Assembly (NCBI GenBank): GCA_016903675.1
Contig: JADQBA010000066.1
Span: 1-47,776, forward strand
DNA: 47,776 nt
DNA from: Stigonema ocellatum SAG 48.90 = DSM 106950
GTDB lineage: Bacteria; Cyanobacteriota; Cyanobacteriia; Cyanobacteriales; Nostocaceae
Direction: 5' to 3'
A program made the position numbers and the translations under genes. The notes below the pieces were generated by a model. It was not told where the DNA came from and ran no database searches. It saw only the letters and a program-made list of their open reading frames with translations. Numbering within the stretch: the stretch's first letter is position 1; the number at the start of each line of letters is the position of its first letter. Below are positions 1 through 7,400 of the stretch, piece by piece.

Positions 1-7
1 TGTCAGT

Positions 8-310
8 GGAACGATAATATTGCCAAAATGGAAGTATAACGTTGCCAAAGTCAATTGGCAACGTTATACTTCTAATATCTAGAATGCTTAAAGGTTCTAT
101 ATTTCATTAAAATCGATTGAGAACAGATCCCGAAAAATCAAATCAAGTGACCTCCTTTTTTTGGCAAGCTTATGATTCCATTTTTTGGGTTTCGGCAAGA
201 TTATGGTTCCAATTGTTTAATTAGGGTTGCGATCGCAAACACCTAAGAATGAGCATGACAGCCTTTGTCGCGGCAATATTATGGTTCTAGTCGCGGCAAT
301 CCGCATGGGT
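8..310. repeat. Left cluster of 17-bp transposase-site-like repeats
   Basis: Copies seen: GGAACGATAATATTGCC (8-24), GGAAGTATAACGTTGCC (30-46), then in the opposite orientation GGCAACGTTATACTTCT (57-73), GGCAAGCTTATGATTCC (163-179), GGCAAGATTATGGTTCC (194-210), GGCAATATTATGGTTCT (272-288), and a weak copy at 294-310. Bases 31-48 and 55-72 form a perfect 18-bp inverted repeat with a 6-base loop. The change of orientation after base 46 suggests that two element ends abut here. There is no gene in 1-433. Confidence 0.6.
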
Positions 311-433
311 ATAACGACAAGAGGCTCGGAAAATCAATGATTTTAAAACGTTGGGTTCTATTTCATTCCACCCAACTTACGTAAAATAAGGGTTTAGAGT
401 ATTAAGATATATTTCGCCAACAGCGTCGTATTA

Positions 434-1180
434 CTAGATAACGGAATCTTGGAGTAACTCGGTATTAATCGGTGTAAACCGATAAGCATATCCATCATTA
501 CGGTGAATAAACGTAATAGCTGTAAGCTTTACGCTGACTCGCTTATCGTTGATTACCACTTCTGCACCTGTTTTGGTTGGTGTCTTGATTCGACTTTGAT
601 AAACACCAGCTTTTACGTTAATGTCATATTTACCTGAAGAGTTTTTCTTTTTAGATTTACTATCAGCAGTTAACAGTACTTTTACGTAGTCACCAGCAGT
701 ACAATGTTTGTACTCCTGTTTTGGTTCGATATAACTAACCTTTTTCTTACCATCTTTTCCAATTTTCACTGATACTACCGGAAATCCGCTATTATTTGTA
801 CGTCTTGATTGACGGTTTCCATGTCCTTTTGCAGTCACTCTAAGAGGTTGGATAATATTTGTTTTTACAACTTCATCTGTAGCAACACACGCTGAATCAA
901 TCCAATGTTCTTTAGGTAAATTTGACTGAATTCTAACCATTTTGGTTGATGCTCCATCACCATATTTTAGTGGCAATTCAAATTTTTCAGCCATTTCAAA
1001 AATAGCTTTTCTAGTTGAATTAACACTAGCTGCATCTGATAATGATGTCTTTTGATGCTTTTTAATTTTAGCTAACTGGCTTGGTTTCTTACTTAAAAAT
1101 TCATCTACAGATTTGTTACCCTTATCTTGATTACACTTGTGACAAGCTAATGTTAAGCGCAAAGTGCCGAAGCACTTCAA
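434..1180 (-). pseudogene. iscB: IscB RNA-guided nuclease, C-terminal remnant
   Basis: The 248-residue frame matches the second half of IscB, the IS200/605-associated ancestor of Cas9. It begins inside the HNH domain (LACHKCNQDKGN) and continues through DAASVNSTR and the RuvC-III segment with the catalytic His and Asp (HWIDSACVA). It ends with the C-terminal part containing GHGNRQSR and IHRNDGYAY. IscB is normally about 400 to 500 residues. The PLMP domain, RuvC-I, bridge helix, RuvC-II and the first HNH half with its catalytic DH pair are missing. In frame, a TAA lies seven codons before the TTG at 1180, and a short dispersed repeat (about 1161-1212) occupies the junction. The most likely history is an internal deletion between the omega RNA and the HNH domain. 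It cannot be an active nuclease. Confidence 0.85.
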
Positions 1181-1214
1181 GGTGGCGTCTGGCTTCGCTT
1201 ACCCGACTCGTGAA

Positions 1215-1425
1215 GGCATGGCAACTCTAGCCTCATAACGAGATGTATTAGTACCTCATAAAATAAGATGGTTTGCGCCCTGCATAAGTTGATTTGGTTT
1301 ACATCTACTAAGAATACAGAAGGTTAAACCAAGCTAACCTTCTATGTTTATGGCATTTTCGCTCTTCTGTATCCGAATATCGGGTCAATACCAAAGAGTT
1401 AGCGCTCAACCTAAACCATTTCTTG
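1215..1425 (-). ncRNA. IscB omega RNA (HEARO-like)
   Basis: Read on the minus strand, this stretch lies directly upstream of the iscB remnant, where IscB omega RNAs are encoded. It contains the conserved-looking run GGGCGCAAACCATCTTATTT, then two near-identical ATGAGG boxes around TACATCTCGTT, ending GAGTTGCCATGCC. A 9-bp hairpin (AGAAGGTTA / TAACCTTCT, 1318-1343) and an outer TACAGAAG / CTTCTGTA pairing (1315-1322 with 1364-1371) give a branched fold. The guide would be at the 5' end, near or beyond 1425. The RNA part looks better preserved than the protein gene. The family call rests on remembered consensus. The exact ends are not determined. Confidence 0.7.
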
Positions 1426-1453
1426 AACAAAAACAGGACTAAGAGGAAATTTA

Positions 1454-2107
1454 ATGACTACTTACACAGTACAATCTGGAGATACGCTTTTTAAAATCGC
1501 TGAAAGATTTTACGGCGATGGCAATCAGTGGACTCTCATTCGAGATGCGAACCCAGGAATAGATCCGAACAATCTACAAATAGGTCAGCAGCTTCAAATT
1601 CCGTCTAGTACCGTTGTTAAAAATCCACAAAATTTAGACAAAATTCCTACTGAATGGAAACAGGCAGCTACTCCTTATGTGCCTATGCTTGTGAAAGCTT
1701 TTGTGGATCAAGGCATTAATAATCCCAATGTTTTCGCTTATGCTTGTGCAACAATTTCTCACGAATCAAGCTGGAACAAGAATGCCGTAAACACAACTGA
1801 TGCTGCCGCACATACTGGCTATCCAGGTGCAGGTTTAGCTCAAATAACCTGGAAGGATAATTACAAAGCGGTAGGTGATGCCACAGGAATTGATTTTGTC
1901 GGTCATCCTGAATATATGTTTGACCCCAACAAATCTCTAATCGCTCAAGCTGCTTTTTTTAAGCTAAATGGGATGATTCCCTATATTGAAAGAGGTGACT
2001 ATGAATCGGCGGCAGGAAAATATAATACTGGTGATTTTAATGGTCGCAATGAATATACTCGTAAAGTTGCCAATGATACTTCTTTGTGGCTTGCAGTCTT
2101 TGCATAG
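1454..2107 (+). CDS. LysM plus lysozyme/GH19-like domain protein
   Basis: A 217-residue protein predicted to bind and cut peptidoglycan or chitin. Residues 2-50 are a typical LysM (YTVQSGDTLFKIAERFYG ... IGQQLQIP), which binds N-acetylglucosamine chains. Residues about 65-217 resemble the lysozyme-like/GH19 fold: a Glu in ISHESSWN as candidate acid, GAGLAQITWKDNY corresponding to the GH19 G-x-G-x-x-Q-x-T-x-x-x-N-Y pattern, and AAGKYNTGDFNGRNEYTRKV. There is no signal peptide; LysM starts at residue 2, so export would need lysis, an injection apparatus or another non-Sec route. AAGAGG about 8 bases before the ATG serves as ribosome site. The next two genes run in the same direction and also act on cell wall or outside the cell. 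GH19 versus another lysozyme clan is not settled. Confidence 0.65.
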   Translation: MTTYTVQSGDTLFKIAERFYGDGNQWTLIRDANPGIDPNNLQIGQQLQIPSSTVVKNPQNLDKIPTEWKQAATPYVPMLVKAFVDQGINNPNVFAYACATISHESSWNKNAVNTTDAAAHTGYPGAGLAQITWKDNYKAVGDATGIDFVGHPEYMFDPNKSLIAQAAFFKLNGMIPYIERGDYESAAGKYNTGDFNGRNEYTRKVANDTSLWLAVFA

Positions 2108-2217
2108 TTGATTATCCAATTTGTGCATAAGTTAGGTTTCCTTACATTTATGAATAATCAGCAAGAAAGAAAATGTATTAAACCTTCTTTCAAGCCTAAT
2201 CTGAGTGAGAGAAAATT

Positions 2218-2715
2218 ATGTCTACGCAACTGAATCTACAAGCTACATTTTACAGCAGAGAAGAAACTCAAGGAAATCCACCTGCAACTGGCATCTTTGG
2301 ATCTACATTAAGTGAAGCGCTTAGTGGTCGAGGACTTCTACAGTGTGCTGTAGATCCAAATGTTATAGCCCTAAAAACCAACTTTACCTTAATACTATGG
2401 GATGGAAGGCAGGTTCAAGCCTCAGCGCTAGATACAGGCACAGCAATTATAGGTAACAAGATTGATATTTTTGTTGATACCATCAACGAAGCTATCAATT
2501 TAGGTGTGAAGTCGGTCATGGCGGTTTTAAATGGTGGGTCAGTTGATAGTCGAACCTATACTGTGCAACCTGGTGATTCTCTGTCTGCGATCGCCCAAAA
2601 ATTTTATGGGGATGGTAGTGAACAATCCTGGAGAAAAATCTACGATGCAAATCAAGCCGTGATTGGACCTGACCCTAATCAAATTCAAGTTGGGATGGTA
2701 CTCATTATTCCCTAA
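2218..2715 (+). CDS. 3D-like beta-barrel plus LysM protein
   Basis: A 165-residue protein. Residues about 30-110 resemble a 3D/RlpA double-psi beta-barrel: ALDTGTAIIGNKIDIFVDT carries the spaced aspartates and the G-x-x-I-D-I motif of 3D domains, found in MltA-type lytic transglycosylases and resuscitation factors. Residues about 117-165 are a LysM (YTVQPGDSLSAIAQKFYG ... VGMVLIIP) closely similar to that of the preceding gene, including FYGDG, so the two LysMs are probably recent relatives. There is no signal peptide. A GAGTGAGAG stretch upstream can serve as ribosome site. The likely role is binding and perhaps cleaving murein; enzymatic activity is inferred from the domain only. Confidence 0.6.
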   Translation: MSTQLNLQATFYSREETQGNPPATGIFGSTLSEALSGRGLLQCAVDPNVIALKTNFTLILWDGRQVQASALDTGTAIIGNKIDIFVDTINEAINLGVKSVMAVLNGGSVDSRTYTVQPGDSLSAIAQKFYGDGSEQSWRKIYDANQAVIGPDPNQIQVGMVLIIP

Positions 2716-2874
2716 TGGTACATAACTTGTGAAACGGGGCGCAACTACTCATAATTAGGTCTGACAGCAACAAAGCTGCAACCAGCCGCTACGCATCGCT
2801 ACTACTAAAAGTTAGAAGGTAAGCAGACAAGCTTTAGCTTCTGAATAAACCCAACTTAACGCAGGAGATAAACA

Positions 2875-3312
2875 ATGGCAAATTCGATGGCACAAGAGAT
2901 TGTAGCAGCTCATAACAAATACAGAGCAGAAGTCGGCGTTCCACCCATTGAGTGGTCTGACGAGTTGGCGTCTCAAGCTCAAGAGTGGGCAAACTACCTC
3001 TCTGCCAACCACTTATTTGAGCATAGTGGAGCAAAGGGGGAAGGAGAAAACATTTGGATGGGTACTTCACGTGCTTACTCTTTTACACAAATGATTGATA
3101 GTTTTGGCAGTGAAAAACAGCATTTCATCAAAGGAGTGTTCCCCAACGTTAGCAATACCGGAAACTGGGCTGATGTCGGTCATTATACTCAAGTCGTCTG
3201 GAGAAATACCACGCAAGTAGGATGTGCTGGTGTTGACGGTTCTGATGGCAACTATCGGCTCGTTTGCCGTTACAGTCCTCCCGGAAACTTTTTAGGACAG
3301 CAAGTATACTAA
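2875..3312 (+). CDS. CAP (SCP/PR-1) domain protein
   Basis: This 145-residue protein consists almost entirely of one CAP domain. Hallmarks in order are AHNKYRAEVGVPPIEWSDEL, FEHSGAKGEGENIW (HS..GENI), HYTQVVWRNTTQVGCA and YRLVCRYSPPGNF. The His and Glu cavity residues of the family are present. CAP proteins are usually secreted and bind lipids or metals or act in host or cell interactions. Here no signal peptide is present, as in the two preceding genes. The start is set by AGGAG 7 bases before the ATG. It forms a same-strand trio with the two LysM genes, with gaps of 110 and 159 bases, inside the putative mobile element. Confidence 0.85.
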   Translation: MANSMAQEIVAAHNKYRAEVGVPPIEWSDELASQAQEWANYLSANHLFEHSGAKGEGENIWMGTSRAYSFTQMIDSFGSEKQHFIKGVFPNVSNTGNWADVGHYTQVVWRNTTQVGCAGVDGSDGNYRLVCRYSPPGNFLGQQVY

Positions 3313-3382
3313 CAACCTTTTCTCCGATACTTCACACCCTAGGATAAGCTTGATGTGACTTTACCCATAACTTGGACGTCAC

Positions 3383-3670
3383 GGAAACGATATCCTTCTA
3401 ATGCCAAACGGAAATATTATGGTTCCAGACCCCCAAACATAGGCAGAGAAAGGATTGTACTTTTTAATACTCTGATTAAATCACCTTTTTATTAGGCTTT
3501 TCAAGTACAAATTAAAAGGACTCACGGAAGCGCCTAAGTTCCATTTTGGACTCAAGGAAAAGTTATCCTTCCTTGCGTCTAGAATTCAGGGTGAAAAAGC
3601 AACGAAAGAATCAGGATTTCAGCCTTTTCGGGGAAATATTATAGTTCCAGCAAAGGAAAAATTATCGGTA
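3383..3670. repeat. Right cluster of 17-bp transposase-site-like repeats
   Basis: Five copies in one orientation: GGAAACGATATCCTTCT (3383-3399), GGAAATATTATGGTTCC (3410-3426), GGAAAAGTTATCCTTCC (3556-3572), GGAAATATTATAGTTCC (3632-3648) and a partial copy at 3655-3670. Their complement matches the first two copies at the left edge of the window, so the two sets are inverted as in Tn7-like ends. This fills most of the gene-free stretch 3313-3811. The remainder holds ACTGACA at 3707-3713 and the dispersed motif TTAACCGGACACGATATAAT at 3793-3812. Confidence 0.55.
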
Positions 3671-3811
3671 AAGTCACAAAAAGGCATCCACGCACTCAAA
3701 ACATCAACTGACAAAGCTTTCGCGTCTCAAGTATAGAATATGTAGGGCGTGTAGAGGGGCATCCGCGATCAATTAAAAAAAATGATCAGCTGTTAACCGG
3801 ACACGATATAA

Positions 3812-5425
3812 TTAACCTTTGCCGTCAACGTGAGATTTCAGAAGTTCAAAATCATTGATCCAAATCCCTTGTTGAAGCACAGGAATGGAAATTCCCGCTT
3901 TGTCAAGAGCGACTTTTAGGCGATGGCGATACTCCCGTGCTACATCCCATTGCTTGAGGGGTTGTGTTTTAATCCACACACGAAGGATCAAACCCCGTTC
4001 CCCAAAACTATCTACCCCCAGAACTTCTGGTGTTTCCAGAATTTGTTGCTCCCACAGTGGATCTTGCTCCATTTCCAAGCCTACAGCTTTAATTACCTTG
4101 AGAGCCTCGTCAACGTTAGTGTTGTAGGCAACTGGGATATTTAAGTCAGCGCGTGACCACCGGCTGGAAAGATTGGCAACAATTTTAATTTCGCTGTTGG
4201 GAATGGTAATCAAGCGCCCTTCCGAATCTCGCAGCTGAGTAATCCGGAGATTGAGATTTTCTACCAAGCCTTCTACGTTTCCCACGCTAATGACATCGCC
4301 AAGGGCGTACTGGTCTTCTACAATGATCAGAAAACCGTTAATGGCATCTTTAATTAAACTTTGCGAAGCGAGGGACACGGCAACACCAATTAAACTGGCA
4401 CCAGCTAGCAAGGGAAAGATATTTATACCTAACGACATCAGTGCTAGCAGGAAGCCAACTACCACCCAGGCAATGGTAATAATACCTTTGGAAACCCAAG
4501 AAATTGTAGAAACTCGCAGTTGTAGACGTTCAGAAGTTTCAGAAATCAATAAAGCACCACTGCTAACTATAGCGGTGGTGAAGCGATCAATGAGGGCATA
4601 GCTGAAACGGATAGATACATAAGTGCCCAATGCTACAACACCCACTTGTAAAGGAATTTCCAAACCTAAGAAAATCCCTAACTGTAGCGATCGCGTGTAA
4701 GGAAACAGACCCAGTATAATTAATATCCCCCCTCCCCAAATCCCTGCTTGACCTAGCTGAAACAGTCGCCGCTTGACTTCTTTGAGATTTGTATGTTGCT
4801 GTCGCTTCAGCTGTGTAGTTAGCGGCGTATCTAATGATATCGGTTGCAGGGGCTGTACTGAGTGTTCTTTTGAACGGCGCTGCCACCCATAAAGCCCCCA
4901 ACTCATGATAATCATGGTTAGCCCAGTTCCGGCAGCAATTGCACCTTGGCGGGTTAAACTAGTAGTCTGTCGCTCCAGCAACGCCAGTTTTAGGCGTTCC
5001 TCCAAAGTTTGGACGATTTGATTTGCCGCATCAGAAGGATCATCTACTTGTCGAAGTTTCGCATCCTGGGAATTGATGGTCATCAGGTATTGGTCGTTGA
5101 CATAAATGACTGGTAATCCATTTAATGTCCGGCTGTCCACCTTAACTTCTTTTGAGGGGGATGTAAAGTAGTCTTGGCTAATTTGCAGCAGTTTTTCTTG
5201 AATATTTTCCGTTCGCTCTGTAAGATTCGCCTTTGGTCCAGCTATTTGAAACAAACGGCGACCATCCAAATAAATCCAGTTAGAAACAATTTTACTCTCT
5301 GAGTCATTGCTCGAACTGGTGGAAGGTAGCAGGTTATGTAAAAAGGGGAACTGGGCATCAGCTTTTGGCACAAACCATACTGATATAGCAATTGAACCGG
5401 CGATCGCCAAAAATTGAGAGCGCAC
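3812..5425 (-). CDS. MscS-family mechanosensitive ion channel with periplasmic N-terminal domain
   Basis: About 537 residues. It begins with a signal peptide (LAIAGSIAISVWFVPKADAQ), then an extracytoplasmic domain, a membrane segment near residues 178-198, a cluster of hydrophobic helices from about 230 to 370, and the MscS core: the pore-lining segment ASLIGVAVSLASQSLIKDAI and the beta domain (ALGDVISVGNVEGLVENLNL). The C-terminal region contains ERGLILRVWIKT. The channel would open on membrane tension and release solutes after osmotic downshock. I chose the GTG at 5425 because GGAGG lies 7 bases upstream and the signal peptide starts there; an ATG at 5491 would add 22 residues that spoil it. 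It is transcribed away from ahcY; the two share a 280-base intergenic region. Confidence 0.85.
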   Translation of the reverse strand: MRSQFLAIAGSIAISVWFVPKADAQFPFLHNLLPSTSSSNDSESKIVSNWIYLDGRRLFQIAGPKANLTERTENIQEKLLQISQDYFTSPSKEVKVDSRTLNGLPVIYVNDQYLMTINSQDAKLRQVDDPSDAANQIVQTLEERLKLALLERQTTSLTRQGAIAAGTGLTMIIMSWGLYGWQRRSKEHSVQPLQPISLDTPLTTQLKRQQHTNLKEVKRRLFQLGQAGIWGGGILIILGLFPYTRSLQLGIFLGLEIPLQVGVVALGTYVSIRFSYALIDRFTTAIVSSGALLISETSERLQLRVSTISWVSKGIITIAWVVVGFLLALMSLGINIFPLLAGASLIGVAVSLASQSLIKDAINGFLIIVEDQYALGDVISVGNVEGLVENLNLRITQLRDSEGRLITIPNSEIKIVANLSSRWSRADLNIPVAYNTNVDEALKVIKAVGLEMEQDPLWEQQILETPEVLGVDSFGERGLILRVWIKTQPLKQWDVAREYRHRLKVALDKAGISIPVLQQGIWINDFELLKSHVDGKG

Positions 5426-5664
5426 TAAAACACCTCCTTCAGGGACATCAGCTATTGAGTAACAATATGTTACCGAGTAAGCTAAAGCCATCCTCCAAAA
5501 ACAATCAGAGCAAATGTACCTCTCAAAAGTAGGGTTTTTTCAAGAGTTTTAGGCAATAAGTCATGGAATTTTCAGTGTCACTCTATCTTGAGAAAGAAGT
5601 TTTGACAAACTTTGTGAGAAAAACCCTTTTCAGTTTGCAGCTTGTGGACTAATCTAGTAAAGTG

Positions 5665-5678
5665 CGTAAAGATTTACG
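5665..5678. promoter_or_regulatory. CGTAAA-GA-TTTACG palindrome in the ahcY leader
   Basis: A perfect 6+6 inverted repeat about 32 bases before the ahcY start at 5710. Its size and place fit an operator or a small leader hairpin. No regulator is identified. No SAH riboswitch fold was recognised. Confidence 0.3.
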
Positions 5679-5709
5679 TACCATATTTACTTTTTTGAGG
5701 AACTATTTA

Positions 5710-6987
5710 ATGACCGCAACTTCTCCCCGATTAAAGCACGAGGTTAAAGACCTCGCTCTAGCTGCCTTGGGAAGACAGCGCATTGAATGGGCTGGACGTG
5801 AGATGCCCGTTTTACGGCAGATCCGCGATCGCTTTGCCCAAGAAAAACCCTTTGCCAATATTCGCCTTGTAGCTTGCTGCCATGTGACAACAGAAACAGC
5901 AAACTTAGCAATTGCACTCAAAGCGGGTGGTGCCGACGCCGTACTGATTGCCAGTAACCCCCTATCAACACAAGATGACGTAGCCGCGTGTCTCGTCGCC
6001 GATTACGACATACCAGTCTTTGCTATCAAAGGTGAAGATAACGAAACTTACAACCGCCACGTGCAAATCGCCCTAGATCACCGTCCCAACATTATCATTG
6101 ACGACGGTTGTGACGTGGTTGCTACCCTGGTTCAGCAACGCCAACACCAACTAGCTGACCTCATAGGCACCACAGAAGAAACCACAACGGGCATTGTACG
6201 ACTACGAAGCATGCTCAAAGATGGCGTTCTCACCTTCCCCGCCATCAATGTCAACGACGCCGACACCAAACACTTCTTCGATAACCGCTACGGCACAGGG
6301 CAATCAACCCTAGATGGCATTATCCGCGCTACAAATGTCTTACTTGCTGGTAAAACCCTAGTTGTCGCAGGTTACGGCTGGTGCGGTAAAGGCACAGCCA
6401 TGCGGGCAGGTGGACTCGGTGCTAATGTCATTGTCACCGAAATTGACCCCATCAAAGCAATTGAAGCGGTAATGGATGGTTTCCGAGTACTACCCATGGC
6501 AGAAGCTGCGCGTGTGGGCGATTTGTTTGTCACCGTCACAGGTAACAAGCACGTTATTCGTGCTGAGCATTTCGATGTGATGAAAGATGGTGCCATTGTT
6601 TGTAACTCTGGTCACTTTGATATCGAAATTGACCTCAAAGCTTTAGGCGCTAAAGCTAAGGATGTAAAGACAGTACGTCCTTTTACCCAAGAGTATCTCC
6701 TGCAAAATGGTAAATCAGTCATCGTTCTGGGTGAAGGACGCTTGATTAACCTAACAGCAGCAGAAGGACATCCCAGTGCGGTCATGGATATGAGCTTCGC
6801 CAATCAGGCTATGGGTTGCGAATATCTGGTGAAGAATAAAGGCAAGCTAGAACCGGGTATCCACTCCATTCCAACTGAAGTGGATCAAGAAATTGCACGG
6901 TTGAAGTTACAGGCAATGGGAATTGCGATCGATACCCTGACCCAAGACCAAATTGATTACACAAATTCTTGGAGTTCTGGAACTTGA
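5710..6987 (+). CDS. ahcY: Adenosylhomocysteinase
   Basis: Hydrolyses S-adenosylhomocysteine to homocysteine and adenosine in the cytoplasm, clearing the product inhibitor of all methyltransferases. The 425-residue product is full length for the cyanobacterial form. Seen: substrate-domain motifs (LVACCHVTTETANLAIALKA, IIDDGCDVV, EETTTGIVRL), the conserved FFDNRYGTGQS, the NAD-binding glycine loop VAGYGWCGKGTAMRAGGLGA and the C-terminal part with QAMGCEYLV. I chose ATG 5710 (MTATSPRLKHEVKDL) rather than an in-frame start at 5662, because GAGG precedes it and family members begin at this point. A hairpin terminator follows at 7094-7121. It is probably a single-gene unit. Confidence 0.97.
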   Translation: MTATSPRLKHEVKDLALAALGRQRIEWAGREMPVLRQIRDRFAQEKPFANIRLVACCHVTTETANLAIALKAGGADAVLIASNPLSTQDDVAACLVADYDIPVFAIKGEDNETYNRHVQIALDHRPNIIIDDGCDVVATLVQQRQHQLADLIGTTEETTTGIVRLRSMLKDGVLTFPAINVNDADTKHFFDNRYGTGQSTLDGIIRATNVLLAGKTLVVAGYGWCGKGTAMRAGGLGANVIVTEIDPIKAIEAVMDGFRVLPMAEAARVGDLFVTVTGNKHVIRAEHFDVMKDGAIVCNSGHFDIEIDLKALGAKAKDVKTVRPFTQEYLLQNGKSVIVLGEGRLINLTAAEGHPSAVMDMSFANQAMGCEYLVKNKGKLEPGIHSIPTEVDQEIARLKLQAMGIAIDTLTQDQIDYTNSWSSGT

Positions 6988-7093
6988 ACCCTAACTAAGC
7001 TACCCTTGTCTATTACTCGCATTCCCTAAAAGTGTTGGTCATAGGCAATGGCTAATAGGAATAGACACTTAGCAATTAATAATTATTAAGAAA

Positions 7094-7121
7094 GGATGGG
7101 CAACTTGCCTATCCCTTTTTT
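7094..7121 (+). terminator. Intrinsic terminator after ahcY
   Basis: GGATGGGC and GCCTATCC form an 8-bp stem (one G-T pair) around a short loop, followed by CTTTTTT. Confidence 0.75.
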
Positions 7122-7179
7122 CTTGCTAGCTTTAGGGTCGGCATCGCCTCAATGCAAAAATAAATGCTTCAAGTTTCAT

Positions 7180-7400
7180 TGACACTCCCATGCCTAAAGG
7201 CGATGGGATTCTTTAAGAGGTTCTGCCATATCTCTTAAATATCCAACTGTCGGAGTTTCTCGCACATGGCGATGATTAAGAGAGGCATGGAACAAGCGTC
7301 TCAACCCAATCGGATTGATGACTACTGGGCGTGACTTTCCCGCAGTCCGCAGGTAGGGTCTTTTTATTTTTTAGGAAGACCAATCCCACTCTTTTACCAA
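7180..7400 (-). ncRNA. Putative TnpB guide RNA (right-end RNA)
   Basis: By family rule, the right-end RNA of TnpB overlaps the 3' end of tnpB and runs to the element end, with the guide taken from flanking DNA. The region here carries the subterminal hairpin and 80-100 bases of non-coding sequence after the stop codon. The call is positional, not based on a recognised consensus. Confidence 0.4.

Larger units (their letters stand above)
1..3713. mobile_element. Candidate Tn7-like or related non-autonomous element carrying cell-wall genes
   Basis: The window opens with TGTCAGTGG, and the inverted heptamer ACTGACA lies at 3707-3713. Inside each terminus are several copies of a 17-bp motif, GGAACNATAATNTTGCC or its complement (listed separately). 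Multiple TnsB-type sites inside a 5'-TGT terminus are a known feature of Tn7-like elements. No tnsA, tnsB, tnsC or tniQ lies between the ends, so the unit would depend on a transposase elsewhere. Only the terminal heptamer matches between the two ends, and the sequence left of base 1 is not available, so no target duplication can be checked. The boundaries are therefore an inference. Confidence 0.4.

Noticed and set aside
1..3713. Complete CRISPR-associated transposon (CAST)
   Set aside because: There is no tnsB, tnsC, tniQ, Cas12k, Cascade gene or CRISPR repeat between the candidate ends; only the end-like repeats are supported.
5492..5709. SAH riboswitch ahead of ahcY
   Set aside because: Only a short 14-base palindrome is seen; the conserved pseudoknot core was not recognised.
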